From Sternotherus odoratus (taxonomy: Eukaryota; Chordata; Testudines; Kinosternidae), in contig JAVMKO010000021.1 in NCBI GenBank assembly GCA_032164245.1, positions 10,050,285 through 10,114,284 of the forward strand: 64,000 nt of DNA. Reading direction: 5' to 3'. The translations under genes and the position numbers were made by a program. A model generated the notes under the pieces. That model worked only from the letters and a program-made list of their open reading frames with translations. It was not told the origin of the DNA and ran no database searches. Shown here piece by piece: positions 55,356-64,000 of the stretch. Each line of letters opens with the position of its first letter. Positions within the stretch are counted from its first letter, which is position 1.

Positions 55356-58300
55356 ATTTTTAAAAAAGAGATGCAGAGCACTGTCATGGAGAGGTTCTGG
55401 GCAAATTCGGAGCAGAGCCGGTGTTTGAAAACAGTTGTCAGGAGGGATTTCTGACAGCTGGCTGGTTCCCATCAGTTTGTAGATAGCATTGTTTTAGCAT
55501 GGTTTAAGTGTCCCATATAGACAGAGATTTTTGTTTAGACAACTGTGCTAACAGAAACCGATCAAGCCCAGGGTTAGACAGAAGAATAGAGAGTTTTGCA
55601 GCTCAGTGCTGGGTGCTAGCGCCTGGTCAGAAAGCAGAAGGACTCTGCACCTATCCTCATGCCTGACATTGTTTTTTCAGGGGTGTTGTGGTCAGATTGG
55701 TCCCAGTAGGTTAGAGAGACAAGGTGGGTGAAAGCATGTCATTTTTGCCCACAGACGTTGCTCCAATACAAGATATTACCTCACCCAAATTGTCTCTCCC
55801 ATACCTGACACACTCTTGCTGTTTGACTGGGAGCATGAGCGGCAGGTATCATAGGCCAGCGGAGGCTAAGCCTCCCCTAACCCAGGCCGTTGCAGTGCCC
55901 CCAGGCCCCCCCTCAGACTCCCTCTCCCCTGAAGCCAGCGGGGGCTCAGCTCCAGCTGGTGGCCATGGACTCAGGCCGGCCAGTGTCCCAAGTGTTGGGC
56001 TGGCGGTCACAGGCTGGGGAAGCCAGGGTGGCTTGTGCTGACCAGCACGGCTGGGGGCTGGCAGCTCAGGGCAGCTGGGCTCCTCCAGCTGGGGGGGGAG
56101 GGTGCTCCAGCCACGGGGCAGCTGGGGAGATCTGGCCATGGTGGATTGATGGGGGGAGGGGGGGAGGACTAGCTTCTCCGAAGGGAGGGTTCACCCCATC
56201 CATGACTTGGAGGAGTTTCCCCCCCTGATATTTAGCCTCAGTTTATTCTCTTTCTTCCCAGTCCTCCTCCTCCATTCCATATTAACTCACCTCTTGCCCT
56301 GTGGTTTTCAGACTCTCAAACACTCCAGGCTGTTATCACCTCTCCCTTCAGTCATTGCGCAGTTCTTTTTTTAGTCTTTCCTAAACCCCTCTGATAATGT
56401 CTCCAGGCCTTTGTCCCTGCTGCTCCCTCTCTCTGTTTGCTCCTGAATCATCTTCCATGACATCAAGGTCGGCTATTAAGATAAAAAAACAAAAGAACAA
56501 GCAACAGCTGTAAACAGAACATCACAGCTGCTGTTGGGATAGTTGCAGGCAGCAGGGCCCAGTGGAAAGCTCCGCTGTGAAGACTGGGGCTGAGCTGAGA
56601 ATTCAGCTGCTACTAATTGCCCCAGTGGGATTGCATAAAGCACCTCCAGTCAGCAGTGGGTCCAGGTTAGCGTTGTTGCATTAGTGCCCCATAATCACAC
56701 TTGTGTTGTGTGCACCTGATCCAAAGCCCATTTTGGTGACTGGAAAGACTCTCGTTGACTTACTGTAGGTTTTGAATGAGGCCCTTTCCCACCCTGGGCC
56801 CCTGGGCACTTCCCCCCTGACTCGCTGGAGTATGCCTGGATTTGAAGGTCTCCTGGGAGCCCACCTTTCCCTGCAGTGTTGGAAACCAAAACATAAGTGC
56901 ATAGTGGTAGTGGATGAGAAATTGACAAGAAACTGCGCTGGATGCTTTCACTCTTCCACTTCAATGAGAGAGTTAAAGAGAAATACATTCCCATGTTTTA
57001 AATCCCCTCCCTTTCCCCAATCCCTGTTAGTTACAAAGGGAAGGAGGCACAAGCTGGGTACCGTATGATTTCTAACCTGGAAAGACTGGTTCAGTCCCAA
57101 AATGTGGAAGCATGTGCCTTTAACTGCTGTCATTAAAACCAGTCGAACTCCCCCCGGATGATAATGACCATCCCTAATAGACCATTTAATCGGGTTAGAC
57201 AATTGCTCTTTAAAATTAAGCTAGTTTGTGTCATGGCTTTGAAATCAAGTTTTTATTTTGTTTTACTTATGTGGGACCAGAGCTTCGGTTATGTAAATTG
57301 GCATAGCCCATGGGATACGACAGCTTACGCCAGTGGAGGATTTGGCCTTTTAAGACAGCTCATCCCAGGTGTAACTCCAATGGGAAAAATTCTGCCTTAA
57401 TAATGGTGTCCATCTGAAGTAATTCCATTGTTGTCACTGGTGTCACCCCAGACCTACTGGTGTAGCTGAAAACAGAATTTGACCCTGTGTTTTTAAGAAC
57501 CTTCTCTTGCCTTATGTCTCTGGTACTTAGCTCTCTCCTAGATTGTGAATCAAATTCTAGTCCCGTTGAAATCCATGGCAAAACTCTCAAAATGTCACCT
57601 GCAGCTCCCCCTTGGCTGGTGTGACTACACTACTTTCCCAGCCTGGGCTATAGAGGCACAATAAATCTTGCCCCATGTCTAGATGTACACGGTCTCCTTG
57701 CCCCTGCACACTTAGACCTGAAGGCACACGCAGCGTGTCTGTATTTTAAGCATTGGTACTCATCTGTTTCCTCATCACATTTTATTTTTTTCTGCTTCAG
57801 ATCTTCAGTCCCTCTTCCTTCAAACCCCACCTGCCTCCCATTAATATTTGCCTGCTCTTGCTTACTCAGTGTGCAGCTTTTCAGAGCTGGACTGATCAGC
57901 CTTGTCTTCCCCCAGCAGAGGTTAACTTTGGATTTGGTTACAAGATGTTTCCTGTAATTGACTTAAGGATTTTGCTGCTGAGTTTAGAACCAGGCTGTAG
58001 CCAGAAGATGTGCGGAAGTTCCTTGCTTACAGAAAGAGGCGGTGGGTAGACATGTTAAAAGTGAACAACTGCCTGGAATGAGCCAGCAAGGACGCGGTAT
58101 CTTTGCTGAGAACTCCCAACTGCTTTAAAATGTGTTTGAGAAATTCTGCTCTCCTCCCTGCCTACATACTTATCTCACTTCCTTGTACAGTATCCAGATG
58201 GCACTGAGCTCCGTGTCATGAGATAGTAAACAAAGCAGGCTGCCCTGCTGATACCAGGAAATGCTCCGATTAAGCAGTGTTTCTCAGCCCAAATGTCTGG

Positions 58301-58480
58301 TGTCAATTTCTGCCTGCTCCAGCTCCTGCTTATTAGAGCAAAGGCTACGGGAGAGCAGCAAAACAGTCTGACTCTCAGGCTTACAGTCCTGGACAGGGTG
58401 GGAATTGCACTGTGCCCGAGCCAATGGGCCTCTCAGGAGAGAGCTCAGACTCAGTGACTGGTAAAACTCACTGTTGATTA
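55356..58480. other. Intergenic, possible GC-rich MITE at 55850-56200
   Basis: Between ccagcggaggctaagcctcc and gaggactagcttctccgaag lies a C/G-rich block that looks like the interior of a hAT-like element, but I could not confirm termini or target duplication. Elsewhere nothing is recognised. Confidence 0.35.
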
Positions 58481-58790
58481 TATAGGGCCTTTCACCCAAG
58501 AATCTCCAGGCATTTTATGGAGTGGGTGAGATTGCTGTGCCCATTTACAGAGAGAGGACGGGTGGCGTTTCAGGGCCACGTTTCCAAATGTGGCGTTTGG
58601 TTTTAGTTTCCCATTTTTAGCCAGCCCTGTTTTCAGAGGCGCAGAACATCGAGTTCAGTGGGAGTCCTGGTGTTATGGGCCAGTTCTGAAAGTATGAGGC
58701 TGCGGCAGAGCAGGGATTAGAACGCAGGAGTCCTGTGCCGCGGATCCCTGCTCTGGCGACCACCCCACAGACTGCTCCTCTGGGGGTTAT
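58481..58790 (+). mobile_element. MIR-like or related old SINE
   Basis: tgtgcccatttacagagaga near the left and gcagagcagggattagaacg followed by caggagtcctgtg near the right are typical of old amniote SINEs whose ends mention cccattttacagatg and ggattagaacccagg. Diverged. Confidence 0.45.
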
Positions 58791-61700
58791 GTTTTGAACT
58801 AAGCGCCTGGTTTTAAACCTGTGCACACAAATTGTGCATGTAACTGGCCCTGGGGTGGGAGTTGTCCAGTATTGCCTGTGCAAAACAGGAGGGCAACTGT
58901 GTGTGCAATGCTTAAAAAGATCTGGAGATTGGCTGCCCTATGGAGATCCAGGTGGTGTGTGTGGGGGGGGAAGGGGGGAACAGCCTGCAATTAAGCCTTA
59001 TCTAATCCCCTGCCTAGAGCAGCTTCAGTGCCTGCTGGCAAGAGCCACCTCTAGCCCTTCTCTGCTAAAAGAGGCCCACGGGTGAAGTAGAAGGAAGAGG
59101 AGGGATGGGGGCATCACGAATGGCACCCTTCAGAGCGACACTGCACGGGCGCTGTTAGGTCTGGGGTCAGCTTTGGCTTGGTGTTGCCCAGCCTTTGACA
59201 ATGCAGCACTTTGCTGCCCTCCCGTGGAAGAAGAGAGCCCGGCTGACAGGGTTCCACACTGCGAACAAGTCATGGTGGTGCAGAGTCTGCAGGAACAGGA
59301 ACACCGGTCGCTTTTGCAGCGCAGCTGGAGCTGAACTGTGTTCTAACCACAGTCTCTAACCAGGCCTTGCACGTTGCAGGGTTCTGGTGCAATTCACTGA
59401 GCAGTTTGTTCCCCTTGACTCTGTGTTCTAACGGTGCTGGGCACAGGACCCATCCCATGACATGACCGTCTGGGTGCGATATCTCTATCCCTCTCGTCTG
59501 AAGGGTGGGTACGGTATTTGCATTGCAGTGCAGGTAGAGCAGGCAGCTGCCCCTTTACCAGTGTGCAATCGCAGTGCTACTCTGGCCACCTGCACTGATA
59601 AGCAGTGCATCTCCAGCACCTGGCACCAGAGACGGGACCGCGCATCTCGTGTATCTGTATGTGACGTGCAAGATTGCCAGCCCCGGAGAGTGACCGCCTC
59701 TGTCCCCAGCAGAGGGGCAGCATCTGAGCCCCCTGCCAAAGGGGAAAGACCATCTCCAGAGATGAAAAGAGAGTTCTCAGTCCATGTCCTATTCAGCCCT
59801 CAGGCTTTCAGAAGATGCTGCCAACTCCTGCAATTTGGGGTGATGTGGACACATGTCCACAGGGAGGTTGCCCGAACTCCGCCAAGTCACTTCGTTATCC
59901 CTCACGGTAACAGCTCTGTCACCGTTGGCTTCAAACCAGCCCATGGAAGTGAAAGAGTCTCTGTCCCTGAGCCACCCAACCCCCTGAAATACTCATTTAA
60001 ATGTAAAACCAACCCCCCCCTTCATTTATTACAACGTTACCCGCCAGAAAACACCCCCGGAGACATCCCATCTAATTTCTGATGGGGGTCCACGGGAGTT
60101 CGGGCAGATGTTGCTGCATCTAAACAAAACAAATTAATTAAAAGAAAATCAAAACTAGGCACATTCATAATTAGATAATCTACAAGCCCCTAATATAATT
60201 ATGTTAATACAACCGGCTTCCACCAGAAAACAAAAGCTATTCTGCCGACTAACGCCAGAGAAAGGCTTTTGTAGGCAAGTAGGACAGGAAATGCAAGGAG
60301 CATCTTCGCTTAGAAAAGCCCCTGGTAGGGCAGTGGAAGAGAGAGATCGCTGTGGACCACCTGTTCATAAAACGCAAGTGTCCTAGCTGGAGTTACAGCC
60401 GTGGCAATGACCTTCCTCCTCTGCCCAGCCGGTTAACAGCTGTGCCAAACTCACCTTTTGGTTAGTCACCAGTTGAAGGCCACAAGAAGCACTAACTTCC
60501 CAAAGCATCTAGAGGTGAGAAAGCAAAGACCTGAGAGTTCAGCCCCTTCCCTCAGCCAAAGTAAGATTGTTCCCTACCTTTGTTCTTCAGGGCCTTGTCT
60601 CATCCACTTTTAAATGGACTCAGTTAATGTCCCTTTGTCACCTGAGAGACTCCTCCACTACCTAGTAGATGTGACCAGGAAGGGTGGGTGGGTTGGTTCT
60701 TTCTCCTCCCTCCCCCGATATTTAAGCCTCAATCTTCCTTTATTCAGTTTTGTCCCATTGTTCCAAGTTGTAACACCTGGGATCCCCTAAACACTTCCAC
60801 CCTCTCCTCAGCTTTTATACTCCTCCCATGCTTGGAGACAGCCCTCACATCCCCAACTGAGGCACAATGGAACCAAGCTCTCTGGCTTCCCTTCTAATTT
60901 TTCCTCATCAATCATCCCCCTCGATCATCCCAGTTCTCCTCTGAATTTCCTTTGGTGCATTACTGCCGAGGGGCCCAGAGCTGCATGTGATCTCATCCAT
61001 ATATAGAACTCAAACATCTCCCATGGCTTGTGCACAGCCGGTTGCTGCTGGAGGAACGGCCCCGGGGAAGTCGGGTGAAGACTGAGCAGGCTCCTTGCTG
61101 AAGCCCCGGGCTTGACTCTCCTCTCCTGGGACCTGGAATGAATCGCCCAGGTAGGAAGCGCCATTTCTAGAAGCATTGAAGGGAGGGAAGATGCGAGCAT
61201 AGGGGGGAGGAAACCAGACCTGCTTGTAAGGGGCTGGGCAGAGAAAGAGAAAGGCCCGTGGAAATCTTTCCCCGACGGCATGGTTCTCTGCAATGAACGG
61301 CAGAGGGTAGCAGAGCACTTGACAACAGTATGGCTGTTTCAGTATTCATATCCTGGGGGGGTGGGCAGGGAAGGGACACACAATAAACATGGGGGGGGCA
61401 GGTTCCTTGATTTCAAAGCCCAGTGTTTAAAGCAACGTGGCGGGGATTAGCCGCTAGTGATTAATTCGGAATAGAGAGACTGGATCCAAAACACCCCCCC
61501 ACCCCTTACAATCAATCTAGCTTCTGCTTGGGCAGAGAGAAGCTGGTCCGGGTGCACGGCGCTGCCTGAGGGAGCTTTGGGCCGGGGGGGGGGGGGTGAC
61601 CGTCTGCAGCTGTGGGATGCACGCACGTAGCTGCGGCTGGTGTGCCCCGTGGCTCGGGGAGTGTGGTGCGGATGGGGTGCAATCAGGATTATGGGGCGAC

Positions 61701-61920
61701 CCGTCCAGGGAGCCTGGGGGGAAGGGCTAGAAAAGATTCAGCTAGAAGCCTGGGAAGATAAAACCACTTATATAATACTCCGGTGGGGGGTGCTCCGGGG
61801 CTGGAGCAGTGTGTGTGTGTGTGTGTGTGGGGGGGGGATTAGCAGGTGCCTCGCCCCCCCTGGGGAGATCAGCTGTTGGCAACTGCCCATCAGCTCTTTA
61901 GCCTGCTCTGCAGCCCTTGC
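58791..61920. other. Intergenic, no supportable gene
   Basis: GC content rises gradually. A 206-codon frame at 59462-60082 has no domain, no splice context and no recognised homologue. (TG)n starts near 61810. Confidence 0.4.
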
Positions 61921-61997
61921 TGGCTGCAGCCAATCAGCTGTTTGGCGGGAAGTCCGGTGGATCAGCTGTGTCCTGGGCGCTGCAGGCACATGTGAGT
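61921..61997 (+). promoter_or_regulatory. Possible promoter: CCAAT box, E2F-like site, nearby donor
   Basis: gcagccaatcagctg (CCAAT at 61930-61934) is followed by tttggcgggaa (61941-61951), a consensus-like E2F site, and forty bases later by a gtgagt donor at 61992. This is the spacing of a small TATA-less promoter and first exon. In human the next gene beyond SPOCD1 is ADGRB2, in the same orientation, so an upstream exon of that gene is conceivable. No coding sequence supports it. Confidence 0.25.
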
Positions 61998-62500
61998 CCC
62001 TGGTGGGGTGGGTGGGGGGGATGGGACGAGCAGCCAGGGCTAGCTGGGGAGGGGGTGGGCAGCTTCTGGGCTGGCTCCCAAGGGGCAGGAAAGCCCAGAT
62101 CCTTACAGGTATTTAGGCTCTTAATTCCCATTGATAGCTGTGGGAATCCGAGACCTAGATCCCTTGAAGGAGCTGGGCCGAAGTGACTGGATGAACTAGA
62201 CCAGCAGTCTGGGCCTCGGCTGGCTGCGTCACTGATCACAAGGCCCTGACCCGCGTGTGCTGGCTGGGGAGATCGGGGGGACTCGAGCCCTGTTTTGGTG
62301 CCTTCCTTTCCGTTTTGTGGGGCGTTCTGTAGCCCCTGCTGGGACGGGGCAATCGTAGACTGGGGCAGTCTCTGCAGGGGGAGCCATGGGACTCTTTCAA
62401 TTAGGTGGATGTGGAAGAAACGGGGAGCTCGGGGTGAATGTCTAGAGAGCAGTGGGAGAGGCGCAGGGGGAGGGCAGGGGGAGCTCTTGCATTAGACTCG
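61998..62500. other. Intergenic, G-rich
   Basis: G-rich sequence with several ggggg runs and no exon, RNA gene or named repeat. Confidence 0.4.
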
Positions 62501-63472
62501 CAGTGGTTCTCAAACTTTTTATATTGGCGACCCCTTTTGAACACCAAGCCCCCCCCATTAGAAATGAAACACACATTTTTTATATTTAACACTGTTAAAC
62601 ACGATTTAAACCCTAGTGCTGCAAATGAATTTTGTCCCTGCTTTTCTCACGGCTTTTCAGTCAAGAGTGAAACATATTTTTAGAAAAAGATTTACTTAAA
62701 AATAACTTATTTTAATACTTGACCGTAATGAATGACCTGAAACAATCGGGGGTCATTGTTCACAGCCTGGTGTAGGGATCGGGGTTGGGGAGTGCAGGGG
62801 CTCTCAGCCCAGCAGGGCTTGGGGTCAGGGCTTGCAGTAATCTTGGGGCTCAGGCTCACAGCCGGCTTCTGGCACTGGAGTTTGGGGGTCGGGCTCCTGG
62901 CTCGCAGCCCCACCGCTGCGCTGGGGCTGGGGCTCTCAGCCCTGCCAACCTGGCACCCCGGGGTCGGGGATCCCCCCGCCACTCCGGAGTCGGGGCTGGC
63001 ATCCCTGCCAATCTGCCCGGGGCTCGCAGCCCAGCCGCCCCGGGGTAGGGGCTCGCCAAGCCACTCTGCCCCGGGGTCGGAGCTCTGGGCTTGCAGCCCC
63101 CCCACTCCGCCCCGGGGTCAGCGCTCTCAGCCCAGCCGCCCTGCTGCCCCGGGGTTGGGGCTCTGGGCTTGCAGCCCCGCTGCTCCGGGACCCAGCCGCC
63201 CCGGGGTCGGGGCTCGCAGCTCAGCCGCCCCACAGCTCCGCCCCGGGGTTGGGGCTCGGAGCCCCACTGCTCTGCTTGGGGCTTGCCGCTCTGCCCCGGG
63301 GATCAGGGCTGGAGCCGGCAGCCCGCTGCAGTGGCTGGGTCGCCTGCTGCGGGGATTGGGGCTGGAGCCCGCAGCCCACCAGGGGGGTCGGGGCAGGAGT
63401 GGGCAGCCCGCCCTGGGGATCAGGGCTCGCGACACCCACAAAAGCGGGCCGTGACCCCCAGTTTGAGAACCA
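62501..63472. mobile_element. Non-autonomous hAT transposon, ~970 bp, reiterated GC core
   Basis: Left end cagtggttctcaaacttttt and right end cagtttgagaacca belong to the family at 44727-45103, including ggcgaccccttttgaa inside the left and ccgtgacccccag inside the right. The flanks tagactcg and tagaggct are a poor duplication. From about 62780 to 63430 the core repeats units like ccgccccggggtcggggctc some 15-20 times irregularly. This generates overlapping frames of 70-230 codons on both strands that are not genes. Confidence 0.8.
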
Positions 63473-64000
63473 TTAGAGGCTGGCGTGAACTCTTGATATG
63501 GGAGCCAGCGGCCTTTAAGGGTGAGGGGTATGAGACAGCCTGTGGGATAGAGCCCTGGGGGACACTTGGATGGGGACAGCACCCCCTAGTGCTGACGTGA
63601 GGTATCTGGGGATGGGGGGTTCTGGTTACGTCGGTGATGCCATGATGTTTACAGCCGGGGCCGGCCCGGGAGAGCGCTCAGCCTCCTGCCTGTGGAGCTG
63701 CTGTGCATCAGACCAAACCAAACTACAAGATCCATCCCTGCTCCAGTTGAAGTTGTCTCTGTCTCTCTCTGTCTCTCTCTCTCTCGTTCCCTGCATGAAG
63801 CTGTAAGGAAACTCTGCTCAGAGTGTGATGGAGAAGCAGTGGGTCAATAAATCTCCCCCCTGCACTGACGTGCCGGGAATAATCTGTGTCCAGGCCAGAG
63901 GGTGGACAGCAAAGCAGTCCAACACTTCCCTCTCCCCAGCACTGTTCATTTAAACCTCTCCTGAGTGACCCTAATCTCTGTGTGTGGGTTGGAGCCACGG
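63473..64000. other. Intergenic with a TCTCTG microsatellite
   Basis: A tctctg/tctctc tract lies at about 63753-63786. Nothing else is recognised up to the window edge. Confidence 0.5.

Noticed and set aside
59462..60082. Plus-strand ATG frame of 206 codons
   Set aside because: No domain, low-confidence codon pattern and no splice or promoter context; I cannot support it as a gene, although it is not low complexity.
62756..63454. Frames of up to 232 codons on both strands
   Set aside because: Reiterated GC-rich units of the hAT element at 62501-63472; no domain and no start context.

Overview
This is vertebrate nuclear DNA, almost certainly from a cryptodiran turtle. The evidence is the repeat content: a tRNA-derived SINE with a CR1-like tail of the type known as Cry SINE (about 34947-35141), many CR1 LINE 3' ends, numerous short hAT-type elements with 8-bp target duplications, DIRS-like tyrosine-recombinase retrotransposon remains, and MIR/CORE-SINE relics. 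Genes are intron-rich with canonical GT-AG junctions, and no bacterial or viral gene organisation is present.

Layout. (1) 1-8290: the last three coding exons (1107-1237, 4415-4489, 5719-5827) and a long 3' UTR of PTP4A2 (PRL-2), a prenylated phosphatase, on the plus strand; earlier exons lie upstream of the window. (2) 8290-22600: intergenic DNA with no supportable gene, holding CR1 fragments, several hAT-like elements (10474-11138, 14545-15599, 19488-20329), MIR-like SINEs and a possible solo LTR. (3) 22700-23200: a CpG island with three tandem GC-boxes and two CACGTG E-boxes, the likely promoter of the next gene. (4) 24171-55355: the whole of SPOCD1, plus strand, assembled here by hand. It has a 5' UTR/start exon, two large N-terminal exons with one boundary unresolved at each end, then an unbroken chain of phase-compatible exons encoding a tandemly duplicated small exon pair, a TFIIS-central-like domain, a cysteine-containing linker, a split SPOC domain and a long C-terminal tail ending at 54354. 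The PTP4A2-SPOCD1 order and orientation match the human 1p35 arrangement. (5) 55356-64000: intergenic DNA with a MIR-like repeat, one large GC-rich hAT-like element (62501-63472), microsatellites and a possible promoter near 61930. No coding exon was recognised there.

The biology of most interest is SPOCD1. In mouse it is a nuclear factor needed for piRNA-directed DNA methylation of transposons. Here its coding frame looks intact although its introns are full of transposons. One is a retroposon whose 15-bp target duplication copied a 3' splice site, leaving a 70-bp-arm hairpin between two copies of the acceptor. Another is a DIRS-like element ending about 60 bp from an exon encoding part of the SPOC domain. 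A 1.5-kb tandem duplication inside the gene has produced two related, same-phase exons.
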